A stretch of 20,631 nt of DNA from a virus, in the IMG/VR virus record IMGVR_UViG_3300021406_000323, positions 1 to 20,631 of that record, one strand, 5' to 3'. Made by a program: the position numbers and the translations under genes. This document shows, one piece after another, positions 1 through 6,202 of this stretch (positions are counted from its first letter, which is position 1; each line of letters starts with the position of its first letter). The notes beneath the pieces are model-generated. The model saw only the letters and a program-made list of their open reading frames with translations. It made no database searches and was not told the origin of the DNA.

Positions 1-146
1 TCAGGAAACAGATCGTCACGGACTGATTGCTCGTCACGATCGCCGCAGTGCCGCTCGTATCCTCGGTCTAATGCCCCGGATAGGAGGGATTCAACCGCCT
101 TCAATCGTACCGAACCCTGAAAGTAGATTGTAGTTCTCTCAGGCAT
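1..146 (-). CDS. Partial hypothetical protein, divergent from the early operon
   Basis: A leftward reading frame starts with ATG at 146-144 and stays open to the window edge, giving 48 visible codons (begins MPERTTIYFQ, reaches ..RDDLFP). A purine-rich GTGAGG lies just upstream of the ATG at ribosome-binding distance. I do not recognise the protein; the visible part is charged and probably helical after residue 12. The opposite strand is also open over 2-142, but that frame has no start inside the window, so the leftward reading is preferred. It diverges from the gene at 215, so 147-214 is the shared control region. Confidence 0.55.
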   Translation of the reverse strand, partial: MPERTTIYFQGSVRLKAVESLLSGALDRGYERHCGDRDEQSVRDDLFP

Positions 147-162
147 CGATCCTCACCCGGTC

Positions 163-190
163 CTCACGTTTCACACTTCACGCTTCACGC
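163..190. repeat. Four tandem 7-bp repeats (YTCACRY) in the divergent control region
   Basis: YTCAC occurs at 163, 170, 177 and 184, exactly 7 bp apart: CTCACGT, TTCACAC, TTCACGC, TTCACGC. A further CTCAC at 152 is out of phase. The array sits between the divergent starts at 146 and 215, where an operator or short iteron-like site would be expected. A protein-binding role is inference; replication slippage alone could also produce it. Confidence 0.6.
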
Positions 191-191
191 C

Positions 192-200
192 TGCTATATT
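192..200 (+). promoter_or_regulatory. Possible extended -10 promoter element for the early operon
   Basis: TGCTATATT at 192-200 matches the bacterial extended -10 pattern TGnTATAAT with one mismatch. No good -35 box is visible; the 7-bp repeats occupy that place, so an activator could act there. Transcription would begin near 207, only about 8 nt before the ATG at 215 and downstream of the GGAG at 203-206. Either the mRNA is nearly leaderless or this is not the real promoter. Confidence 0.3.
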
Positions 201-214
201 TCGGAGATTCCACC

Positions 215-460
215 ATGATCGACCAGCTAAGCATCACCGATTCGACAACTCGCAGCGAACTGATAGCTTACACCACTGGTCTCGAGGACGAGATTAAAGA
301 ACTGGAGGCCAAGATCAAAGACCAGAAATCTGAAATCGAAAATCTTGCCTTGGCGCCTCAGCAACTCGAACGGTTGACTGAAGCTGCGGATCTGATGGCG
401 GAACTCGGCCGGATTCACAATACTCCACACGCAAAATATCGATGGATCTCGGGAAACTGA
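215..460 (+). CDS. Small coiled-coil protein
   Basis: An 81-residue protein, first gene of the rightward operon. The ATG follows GGAG (203-206) at good spacing. Residues about 22-48 are a charged heptad-type helix (LEDEIKELEAKIKDQKSEIE), predicted to form a coiled coil; the rest has no recognisable domain. Its stop overlaps the next start by one base (TGATG at 458-462), so the two are probably translationally coupled. First position next to the divergent control region would fit a regulatory or adaptor role, but no function can be assigned. Confidence 0.75.
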   Translation: MIDQLSITDSTTRSELIAYTTGLEDEIKELEAKIKDQKSEIENLALAPQQLERLTEAADLMAELGRIHNTPHAKYRWISGN

Positions 461-663
461 TGCGCCCTGTCAACGACGATGAAGTCCTCGCAGCTCTGGA
501 CCGGCGCATGGCCGGCCACGGCAACGGCGAGCGCACCGCGCGGGAACTGGGCGTCGAGTCGGCGCATTTGAGAGCGATGCGCTCAGGGAATCAGGCGATC
601 AGCGTGAAGGTAGCGGCCGGACTCGGGTACTCGTTGTGTTGGGTGAAGAAGGCAGGAAAGTGA
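460..663 (+). CDS. Small helix-turn-helix DNA-binding protein
   Basis: 67 residues from ATG 460. An in-frame ATG at 442 is possible, but 460 overlaps the upstream stop (TGATG) and has GGGA a few bases upstream. Residues about 23-57 have the Cro/CI-like pattern: a helix with ARELGVESAHLRAMRSG, then SVKVAAGLGY. Short phage proteins of this form usually end in a hydrophobic segment after 'KVAAALGY', as here. It is likely a sequence-specific DNA-binding regulator of the early region, perhaps acting at the repeats at 163-190 (inference). The stop TGA at 661-663 overlaps the GTG start of the resolvase gene. Confidence 0.7.
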   Translation: MRPVNDDEVLAALDRRMAGHGNGERTARELGVESAHLRAMRSGNQAISVKVAAGLGYSLCWVKKAGK

Positions 664-1151
664 AACCTAATTTCGTTCTCGGAATCGACCCAGGGCTCAG
701 CGGCGCACTCTGTCTGCTGCGGATATCCGACAGGCAGATCAGCCTTTTCGATATGCCTGTGACCGATGGCCGTGTCGACCCTGCGAAACTGGCGGGTATT
801 ATCGAGATGTGTAAGATGCAGGGTTCGATTGTTGCTGCAGTCGAGAATGTGTCCAGTATGCCACGGCAGGCCGGAGCCTTCAATTTCGGAAGATCCGCTG
901 GCGTGGTGCATGGGGTATTGGGCGCCATGGGAGTTTCTATGGAACTGGTCAGCCCGAACGTTTGGAAAAAAGTTTATGGGCTCTATAAACTCCCAAACGA
1001 AAACCAAGCCGATACTAAAAATCGAGCCCGCGTAATAGCGAGTAAATTATGGCCTGAGTGTGCGGCGAATTTCAAAAGAGTGAAAGACGCAGACCGTTCC
1101 GAAAGTTGTTTAATTGCTCGTTTTTGGGCCTCAAAGAATGGCTGGCTTTGA
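660..1151 (+). CDS. RuvC-like Holliday junction resolvase
   Basis: 163 residues of the RNase H-fold RuvC superfamily, which cuts four-way DNA junctions during recombination and before packaging. Catalytic acids are visible in order: D10 in GIDPG, E62 in AVENVSSMP, and the C-terminal acidic cluster D143/D145/E148 in KDADRSES, followed by a helix LIARFWA as in phage RuvC proteins. Length matches RuvC (about 160-175). GTG 660 is chosen because it overlaps the upstream stop (GTGA) and has GAAGG 7 bp upstream; upstream in-frame GTG 636 and TTG 639 lie inside the previous gene. The 3' end overlaps the helicase start at 1138. The function class is solid, the exact substrate is not. Confidence 0.88.
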   Translation: MKPNFVLGIDPGLSGALCLLRISDRQISLFDMPVTDGRVDPAKLAGIIEMCKMQGSIVAAVENVSSMPRQAGAFNFGRSAGVVHGVLGAMGVSMELVSPNVWKKVYGLYKLPNENQADTKNRARVIASKLWPECAANFKRVKDADRSESCLIARFWASKNGWL

Positions 1152-2520
1152 TATGATTCCTTATCGCGCGCCTCTCATCGAGCCCTACCCTTACCAAATC
1201 GAGGCTGCGCGCTGGATGGCTCAGCGACGGGACAGTTTGTGTGGCGATCCTCCAGGGGTCGGGAAGACGGCTTCGGCAATTCGTGCCTGCGATCTCGTCG
1301 GTGCCGCTAACATTCTAGTGGTCTGCCCGGCGAGTGTTCGCATTCAATGGGGTCGTGAGTTTGAGCGTTTCAGTCCAATGGATCGGCCAATGCAAATCTG
1401 TATGCCGAATCAGATTCCGAACACATCCGGAGTTGTGATACTTTTTTACGATCAGGTTGTGAAGTATCTTGAACGATTGATGTCTGTTCGTTGGGAATGC
1501 CTCGTCCTAGATGAATGCCATTATTTAAAGGAACGCTATAAAGTCGGAAAGAAAACTTCAGGCTATCGAACAAAAGCAATTTATGGTTTTGGAAAAAGGT
1601 TCCCTGGACTCATCACTCAAGCCGATCGTGTAATAAGACTCTCTGGAACACCCGCTCCGAATCACGCTGGCGAGTTGTTCACGCACCTCAAATCTGCCGG
1701 TATCATCGACACGCCTTATTGGGATTATCTGGCCAGGTTCTGTGAAGGTTTCGACAGTGAGCATGGCTTTCGTTTTACTAAGCACCGTAACGTCCCTGAG
1801 CTGCTGGCGCTTCTCAAGCCTTTCATGATTCGAAGATCCAAAGCCGAGGTCCAGCCTGATCTCAGCGAGCCGATGTTCGAGACCATTACAGTTCCGCGAT
1901 CCGACGCAGCGATGGCACCGGAATTCCTTGCGATGATCCCGCAGATTACACAGGCTGATGAAGAACTTCAAAACGCGCTTTCTTCCGGCGATCCTGACGC
2001 GCAGTTACAGACTCTTGAAAGCATGGCGTCAAGCCTGGCAACTTTAAGAAGATACACTTTGATGGCAAAACTTCCTGCAATCGCGGAGCAGATCGAAGAG
2101 GACCTCACTAACGGCGGGATTCAGAAACTCACGGTTTTTGGAATTCACAAAATTGGTATCCGTTGGCTCAACGATAAACTCGCGGCGTTCCATCCTGTTA
2201 CACTTACGGGCGACACACCCAGCCATCTTCGGCAGGCTCATATCGATCGATTTCAGCGAGAGGATAAATGCCGCTTGTTCCTGGGCAACATCGACGCCGC
2301 TGGCACAGGCGTGGACGGCCTTCAAAACGTCTGTGATGAGTGTCTTTTCTGTGAACAGAGTTGGGTACCCTCGCAAAATCTCCAAGCTGTCATGCGTCTT
2401 TGTCGCATTGGTCAGCGGAATCCTGTCCGCGCTCGAATCTTCAGTTTGTACGGGAGTGTCGACGAACACGTTCAGGACGTCTTGACGAAAAAAATGCGGG
2501 AATTAGCGAAGATATTATGA
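1138..2520 (+). CDS. SNF2-family (SMARCAL1-like) DNA helicase/translocase
   Basis: 460 residues with the complete SF2/SNF2 motor: Walker A GDPPGVGKT (36-44), DECH box (D125-H128), motif III LSGTP, and in the C-terminal RecA-like lobe a motif-V-like AGTGVDGLQ and motif VI QAVMRLCRIGQ. The arrangement resembles compact phage and bacterial SNF2 ATPases related to SMARCAL1, which remodel or anneal forked DNA, and not multi-domain chromatin remodellers. No zinc finger or nuclease domain is fused. ATG 1138 overlaps the resolvase gene by 14 bp; ATG 1153 is an alternative. Both have weak ribosome sites, suggesting coupled translation. Next to the resolvase, a role in fork or recombination-intermediate processing is likely. 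Confidence 0.9.
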   Translation: MAGFDMIPYRAPLIEPYPYQIEAARWMAQRRDSLCGDPPGVGKTASAIRACDLVGAANILVVCPASVRIQWGREFERFSPMDRPMQICMPNQIPNTSGVVILFYDQVVKYLERLMSVRWECLVLDECHYLKERYKVGKKTSGYRTKAIYGFGKRFPGLITQADRVIRLSGTPAPNHAGELFTHLKSAGIIDTPYWDYLARFCEGFDSEHGFRFTKHRNVPELLALLKPFMIRRSKAEVQPDLSEPMFETITVPRSDAAMAPEFLAMIPQITQADEELQNALSSGDPDAQLQTLESMASSLATLRRYTLMAKLPAIAEQIEEDLTNGGIQKLTVFGIHKIGIRWLNDKLAAFHPVTLTGDTPSHLRQAHIDRFQREDKCRLFLGNIDAAGTGVDGLQNVCDECLFCEQSWVPSQNLQAVMRLCRIGQRNPVRARIFSLYGSVDEHVQDVLTKKMRELAKIL

Positions 2521-2546
2521 CTTGAAATTTTTCTGAATTTTTCCTC

Positions 2547-2575
2547 TCGACAAACTCCAGATAGTGACGTACAGT
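2547..2575 (+). promoter_or_regulatory. Possible sigma70-type promoter after the helicase gene
   Basis: TCGACA (2547-2552, 5/6 match to -35) is separated by 17 bp from TACAGT (2570-2575, 4/6 match to -10). This lies in the 81-bp gap between the helicase stop and the next ATG, one of the few true gaps in the operon. The match is moderate and could be chance. Confidence 0.3.
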
Positions 2576-2601
2576 TATTCCACAATTCCGAAAGGCCAAA
2601 A

Positions 2602-2952
2602 ATGAACATCCAATTTGACACTGCTTCTATGAACCCAAGTGAGGCACAAGCCCTCCTTGTATTCCTGTCCACTCTCTACGGTCAGCCTTCCCAGCCCAGT
2701 CTCGCGCCAGCCCCCACCACGTTCCACGAACAACTCAAGGCAAGCGTCGAACAGACCTCCAGTGGTCCTGTCCTTGTCGAGCTCACAACCGAATCTACTA
2801 CCAAACGCACCCGCCGCACCAAAGAGCAGATTGCCGCAGATGAAGCAGCCAAGACCGACAGAACCCCCACGGTCGGAGATCAACTCATAGCCGCCGAAGC
2901 CGCGCGGAAGGCTGCTGCTGAAGCTCAGCAAAATGCTGTCGCGCCCTCCTGA
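2602..2952 (+). CDS. Hypothetical protein, apparently truncated by a frameshift
   Basis: 116 residues, ATG preceded by GAAAGG. The N-terminus is short and hydrophobic (EAQALLVFLSTLYG). The middle is Pro/Ser/Thr-rich, then basic (KRTRRTKEQIAADEAAK), then Ala-rich helix, and it ends abruptly at TGA 2950-2952. Immediately beyond, the -1 frame continues as an ordinary helical domain to 3086. One extra C in the CCC run at 2944-2946 would join the two into a single protein of about 161 residues. I therefore read this as the 5' part of a frameshifted gene (mutation, assembly error or, less likely, programmed shift). Function unknown; the basic linker suggests nucleic-acid contact, as inference only. 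Confidence 0.6.
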   Translation: MNIQFDTASMNPSEAQALLVFLSTLYGQPSQPSLAPAPTTFHEQLKASVEQTSSGPVLVELTTESTTKRTRRTKEQIAADEAAKTDRTPTVGDQLIAAEAARKAAAEAQQNAVAPS

Positions 2953-3086
2953 ACGGCTACATCGCGCGGCACAGCATGGAAGACGCGATCGAGAAGCTGC
3001 GTGCTTTCGGATGCAACCGGGTCACCGAGGCTCTCGCTCTGGAGTCCGACAAGCTCAGCCAGCTTGCAGCTACACTCAATGGCTAG
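2953..3086 (+). pseudogene. C-terminal domain continuing in the -1 frame
   Basis: This frame reads LLNGYIARHSMEDAIEKL.. to TAG 3084-3086, with balanced helix-forming composition and no stop. It looks like the C-terminal helical domain often seen in small phage proteins (an aromatic/Arg-His segment followed by 'FGCNRVTEAL'). It lacks a good start of its own: ATG 2976 falls inside the domain and has no ribosome site. It is best understood as the detached 3' half of the gene at 2602. It ends with the 8-nt overlap AATGGCTAG that opens the next gene. Confidence 0.5.
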
Positions 3087-3291
3087 GTACATGGAATTTG
3101 ACTGTCCACGTTGCGGCGTCGGTGTGGATGACGACGGCGACGGGGATTGTGCGGTCTGCGCGTCGGCAGGCAACGCGCTGATTGCGGCGTTGCAACACGA
3201 GCGCCATTGTCGCAAGCAAGCTGAGCAGCGGCTGCACGACTTGATAATTGCCACACAACCAGACGCGGCAAAGGCAGTCTCCAATGGCTGA
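3079..3291 (+). CDS. Small zinc-ribbon protein
   Basis: 70 residues. CPRC near the N-terminus (C9, C12) and CAVC (C24, C27) form a four-cysteine zinc ribbon separated by an Asp/Gly-rich turn. The C-terminal half is helical and basic. ATG 3079 is chosen over ATG 3091 because the next two genes also start with an ATGG that overlaps the previous stop by 8 nt; 3091 remains possible. Such mini zinc ribbons in phage replication operons are usually uncharacterised and may bind nucleic acid or a host protein. It ends with KAVSNG, the same hexapeptide that ends the next gene. Confidence 0.65.
   Translation: MARYMEFDCPRCGVGVDDDGDGDCAVCASAGNALIAALQHERHCRKQAEQRLHDLIIATQPDAAKAVSNG
3270..3287 (+). repeat. 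Junction repeat copy 1 (stop/start module)
   Basis: AAAGGCAGTCTCCAATGG spans the end of one gene and the ATG (3284) of the next. It matches the copy at 3535-3552 at 17 of 18 positions. It encodes KAVSNG at the C-terminus of the upstream protein and supplies AAAGG as ribosome site for the downstream one. Confidence 0.85.
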
Positions 3292-3556
3292 ACTAATCCG
3301 TAGCGAAAACGAAATCGAAAGGGCAACGGATATCGTTTACCAATTGCACTATCTTGGGCAGGAATCGTTGGAAAACTTAGTGCACTCGGTTCTTGCCGAG
3401 CTTGGGCGTAAAGCCGGTTTTCGAAACGCTGTTTCTAAAGAAGTGGCTTTATTCGCTGTCAAGGAAGTACCTGTTCTTTGTCAGGATGAAGGCTGTCCGC
3501 AGTTCGGAACGAAACACGTTTGTGTTGAACGAGAAAAGGCGGTCTCCAATGGGTAG
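3284..3556 (+). CDS. Hypothetical protein, 90 residues
   Basis: ATG 3284 overlaps the previous stop by 8 nt and follows AAAGG. The protein is mostly helical (residues 1-60, charged amphipathic). It then has a short region with CQDEGC and KHVCVE, three cysteines and one histidine that could hold a metal. No family is recognised. An upstream in-frame ATG (3248) would lie inside the preceding gene and is less likely. The C-terminal KAVSNG comes from the repeated junction sequence at 3535-3552. Confidence 0.65.
   Translation: MAELIRSENEIERATDIVYQLHYLGQESLENLVHSVLAELGRKAGFRNAVSKEVALFAVKEVPVLCQDEGCPQFGTKHVCVEREKAVSNG
3535..3552 (+). repeat. Junction repeat copy 2 (stop/start module)
   Basis: AAAGGCGGTCTCCAATGG, one base different from the copy at 3270-3287, again spanning the end of one gene and the start (ATG 3549) of the next. 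The spacing between copies equals one small gene (265 bp), as expected if a gene cassette was duplicated or inserted at this junction. Confidence 0.85.
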
Positions 3557-4772
3557 CCCATCTCTCCATTCCAAACTACCTCCGTCGGGGGCAGACCGCT
3601 GGATGACCTGCCCCGGTTCGGTTGTGCTCTCTGAAGGCATGCCCGAGTCCGAATCCGAATACGCCGACGAAGGCACGCGAGCCCACGCCTACGCGCAGAA
3701 GTGGCTGCTGCTTCACTTTGCGCAGCACGGCGCGACTCCATCTCCGGCCCCCGGCGAGGAAGTCGAGATCCACAAAAACGTCAAGGTCTACGTCGACGAA
3801 TGCATCCGGGTCAAAGGTCCAAAGGTCTATGTGGAAAAGCAGGTAGCGGTCAACGAGGATGTCTACGGTACTGCGGACTTCATCACCTGGCACCCGGATT
3901 CACACACTCTCTATGTGCGCGATCTGAAGTACGGCGCCGGCGTGGTCGTCAACGTGGAGCGCAACATCCAACTCCGCATCTACGCCCTGGCGACGCTGCT
4001 TACGATGAAGCTGCCGGCGCGCACGATCAACATCGGTATCGTGCAGCCGCGGTACGACCACCCCGATGGGTTCATTCGCAGCGTGGACTTCGACGTTGCG
4101 GATCTTCTTGACCTGCACGCGGATGTGCTGGATGCAGTGGGCCGCGTTAATGAAGCGAAGGCGGCCCACCCATGGGGATTGCAAACGGAGCCCATGTATC
4201 TCAAGCCTTCCGAAAAAGGCTGCCGCTGGTGTGCCGCATCCCCCAAGTGCCCCGCGATCAAAAATCGGGCGCAGGCTTTGGCCAAGCAGGTGTTTGCCGA
4301 GCCCACAGTCCTGCCTCCTGACAAGGCTTTGGCCAAACCCGCCTACAACCCTCTCGAACTGGCGCGCGCTCTCGACTTCATGCCGATCCTTGAAGCATGG
4401 ATCAAGAATACTCGTGAGTTCGCATACGGCGAAGCTGAGAAGGGCATCGAGATCCCCGACTACAAACTGGTGGACAAACAGGCCATCCGTAAGTGGAAAG
4501 AGAACTTGCCTGACGCGGGCTACGCCCTGGCCAAGCACCTCGGCTGCGACGAGAAAGATGTCTGGAAGCCGAAGGAACTTATCAACGTCGGAGACGCCGA
4601 GAAACTTGCTCCCGGCAAGAACGCGAAGGAACGCGCCGCGATGCTCGAACCGTTTGTCGAGCGCAAATCGAGCGGTCACACCCTGGTGCATGTTTCGGAC
4701 AAACGCGATCCGGTAAGGATCGATGCGAAGGCGGCGTTTGGTGAAGTGACTTTAGCGGGGATACTCGAATGA
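3549..4772 (+). CDS. DUF2800 PD-(D/E)XK nuclease with Fe-S cysteine pattern
   Basis: 407 residues, a phage DUF2800 protein of the RecB/Cas4-type PD-(D/E)XK nuclease superfamily. Visible signatures: HSKLPPSGADRWMTCPGS at the N-terminus, ADEGTRAH (39-46, metal-binding His 46), YGTADF (D110), VRDLKYG (D125, K127 of the D-x-K pair), and NIQLRIYA (Q141 motif). Cysteines C21, C225, C228 and C234 give one N-terminal Cys plus CxxCx5C, the arrangement that holds a 4Fe-4S cluster in AddB and Cas4. It probably trims or processes single- or double-stranded ends next to the SSB and polymerase. ATG 3549 follows the repeated AAAGGC site. The C-terminal third (about 255-407) is not recognised. Confidence 0.9.
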   Translation: MGSPSLHSKLPPSGADRWMTCPGSVVLSEGMPESESEYADEGTRAHAYAQKWLLLHFAQHGATPSPAPGEEVEIHKNVKVYVDECIRVKGPKVYVEKQVAVNEDVYGTADFITWHPDSHTLYVRDLKYGAGVVVNVERNIQLRIYALATLLTMKLPARTINIGIVQPRYDHPDGFIRSVDFDVADLLDLHADVLDAVGRVNEAKAAHPWGLQTEPMYLKPSEKGCRWCAASPKCPAIKNRAQALAKQVFAEPTVLPPDKALAKPAYNPLELARALDFMPILEAWIKNTREFAYGEAEKGIEIPDYKLVDKQAIRKWKENLPDAGYALAKHLGCDEKDVWKPKELINVGDAEKLAPGKNAKERAAMLEPFVERKSSGHTLVHVSDKRDPVRIDAKAAFGEVTLAGILE

Positions 4773-5089
4773 ACATGGTGTACTTCGGGCTCCGCGTGAA
4801 GGGAACTGAAAAGTTCTTTCTTCGCCGTCCCAATCAGCGGCGCGGCTATTCGATGGATGAACCGGAAGAGCCAACTCAGGATAAACCGGTGCGACTTTTT
4901 CCATCGCAGAAGTCAGCGCAAAATGCTCTCATCCAATGGCGTCGCGGGGTACACGTCAACAAAGTTTCGTATCCAACTTCTTGGGACTCTATGGATACGG
5001 GCGAGGAACATTGGACTGAAATCAAAGACGTTCCTGAACGCAAGGCCGTGGAGATCGAAGTCGTCTCTCTACGTTTGACAGATTCGTAA
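4769..5089 (+). CDS. Hypothetical phage protein, 106 residues
   Basis: ATG 4769 overlaps the DUF2800 stop (ATGA); GGGGA lies about 10 bp upstream. The protein opens with a short beta segment (VYFGLRVKGTEKFF), followed by a charged acidic/basic loop, then aromatic-rich segments (WRRG, SWDS, EHWTE) and a beta-rich end (VEIEVVSLRL). This looks like a small alpha/beta fold, but no family is recognised. Wedged between nuclease and SSB, it may be an accessory replication factor (inference). Confidence 0.7.
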   Translation: MNMVYFGLRVKGTEKFFLRRPNQRRGYSMDEPEEPTQDKPVRLFPSQKSAQNALIQWRRGVHVNKVSYPTSWDSMDTGEEHWTEIKDVPERKAVEIEVVSLRLTDS

Positions 5090-5162
5090 GGCCACAGAGC
5101 ACCGCGCTCCTAAGCCAACCGACAACCACAACCGATACTCAACAATCACAAAGGAGCAACAA

Positions 5163-5735
5163 ATGCCAGACAACTTAATCACGCCTGAGTTCCGCGCCGC
5201 TTTCATCAGCGTCTTCCGTGCCACCGCAATGAAAAACGCGGATGGTTCCACCAGCAAACCGAAGTTCTCGATTCGTGCCGCGTTCCCGCCCAAGGCGGAT
5301 CTGAGCGCGCTCAAGAAGGAAGCGCACGCCGCCGCGACCGAAAAATGGGGAGACAAAATTCCCAAGACCCTGCGCTCGCCGTTTCGCGTCAACGAAGAAC
5401 TTGAAGCCCCCATCGTCGGCATCGGAGACGACTGGGTGATCATGTCCTTCTCCGCGAACGAGGACCGTCGTCCCGGCATCGTCGACAGCAAGCTGCAGGA
5501 CATCATCGACGATGCAGACGTGTACTCCGGCGCATGGTACCGCTGCCAGGTGCGTGCCTTCGCCTACGATACTGCCGGCAACAAGGGCGTCAGCTTCGGC
5601 CTGCAGAACGTGCAGAAACTCCGTGACGACGATCCCCTCGGCAACGGCCGCATTCCCGCCTCCAAGGCCTTCGAGCCCGTCGACGTCCCCGCTGGGGCAG
5701 CGAACGGGAAGACCGCAACGTCGATCTTCGGATAA
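5163..5735 (+). CDS. DUF2815 single-stranded DNA-binding protein
   Basis: 190 residues, DUF2815 family, whose characterised member is the Enc34 phage SSB with an OB fold. It coats single-stranded DNA during replication and recombination. Recognisable are the early KPKFSIRAAFPPKADLSALK, the central WVIMSFSANEDRRPGIVDS and SGAWYRCQVRAFAYD, and the FGLQNVQKLRDDDPLG segment. Unlike T7 gp2.5-type SSBs it lacks a strongly acidic C-terminal tail, ending in a Gly/Ala/Thr linker and IFG. A strong ribosome site (AAGGAG, 5151-5156) suits high expression, and an intrinsic terminator follows 16 bp after the stop. Confidence 0.9.
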   Translation: MPDNLITPEFRAAFISVFRATAMKNADGSTSKPKFSIRAAFPPKADLSALKKEAHAAATEKWGDKIPKTLRSPFRVNEELEAPIVGIGDDWVIMSFSANEDRRPGIVDSKLQDIIDDADVYSGAWYRCQVRAFAYDTAGNKGVSFGLQNVQKLRDDDPLGNGRIPASKAFEPVDVPAGAANGKTATSIFG

Positions 5736-5750
5736 TTTGTGGTTGGGTAC

Positions 5751-5779
5751 GGGGAGGTGCAGAGCCTCCCCACTTTTTT
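5751..5779 (+). terminator. Strong rho-independent terminator after the SSB gene
   Basis: GGGGAGG (5751-5757) pairs perfectly with CCTCCCC (5765-5771) around a 7-nt loop, followed by AC and six T (5774-5779). It lies between the SSB stop and the next gene in the same direction, so it probably attenuates rather than fully ends transcription, or a promoter restarts downstream. It would give a short abundant SSB message. Confidence 0.9.
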
Positions 5780-5808
5780 GTGTTGCTTTATGCAGGAAGG
5801 GTAAATCG

Positions 5809-6186
5809 ATGAGTGCTATTAGCGAGCAGCACAGGACGCTGAACGAAAACGGTATAGGGGCTTGCTCTGTGCCCATGTGGATGGGAGGTGCTCCATGTGG
5901 TTTTTGCGACAAGGAAGCTTACGGTGAACCTCCGCCGTCTCCGCGTCACATGAATTATTGTACCAACAGAATGCAGCGAGATGACTGCCGGTACGACGGC
6001 TATGTTCCAGCGCTGGCTTGCATCGGGCATGGAGGCCCACATTCGCGAGTTTTTAAGGATGGCGATATGTGGTGTGCTGTGTTTCCGGATTTTGCTAATT
6101 TACAAGAATCTGAGTCCGGATGGGGTGACAGTCCAAGTGCTGCGAGAGACGATTTACGCAAGAAAACCGGACGCGAAACAAAGTAG
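5809..6186 (+). CDS. Cys-rich phage protein joined to a HicB-like short domain
   Basis: 125 residues; ATG 5809 follows AGGAAGGG. Residues about 18-80 hold CSVPMWMGGAPCGFCDKEAYG, MNYCTNR, and GYVPALACIGHGGP, a pattern typical of small phage proteins with several cysteines and probably metal-binding. Residues about 81-125 read FKDGDMWCAVFPDFANLQES plus a 'GWGDSPSAARDDL' end. This resembles the short HicB-like antiparallel sheet/helix segment that phages often encode as a separate gene. So it is probably a fusion of two usually separate small modules (inference from memory of the families). An in-frame extension upstream to 5512 would run through the SSB gene and the terminator and is rejected. 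Confidence 0.7.
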   Translation: MSAISEQHRTLNENGIGACSVPMWMGGAPCGFCDKEAYGEPPPSPRHMNYCTNRMQRDDCRYDGYVPALACIGHGGPHSRVFKDGDMWCAVFPDFANLQESESGWGDSPSAARDDLRKKTGRETK

Positions 6187-6202
6187 CACTTGAAAGACGA
6201 TC

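Noticed and set aside
70-105. T-arm-like sequence on the minus strand (GGTTGAATCCC)
   Set aside because: No cloverleaf partners; it lies within the open leftward frame of the gene starting at 146.
2933-3181. Third-frame ORF overlapping the split gene (82 codons, Arg/His-rich)
   Set aside because: Composition is typical of a shadow frame and it overlaps both the -1 domain and the zinc-ribbon gene.
3900-4691. 263-codon open frame antisense to the DUF2800 gene
   Set aside because: It mirrors codon bias of a well-supported gene on the other strand, shows no domain and has no fitting neighbours.
5075-5103. Perfect -35 box TTGACA near the end of the gene at 4769-5089
   Set aside because: Nothing resembling a -10 box appears 15-19 bp downstream.
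5175-5912. 245-codon minus-strand frame across the SSB gene and terminator
   Set aside because: It is antisense to the recognisable DUF2815 gene, crosses the terminator hairpin and has low-complexity composition.
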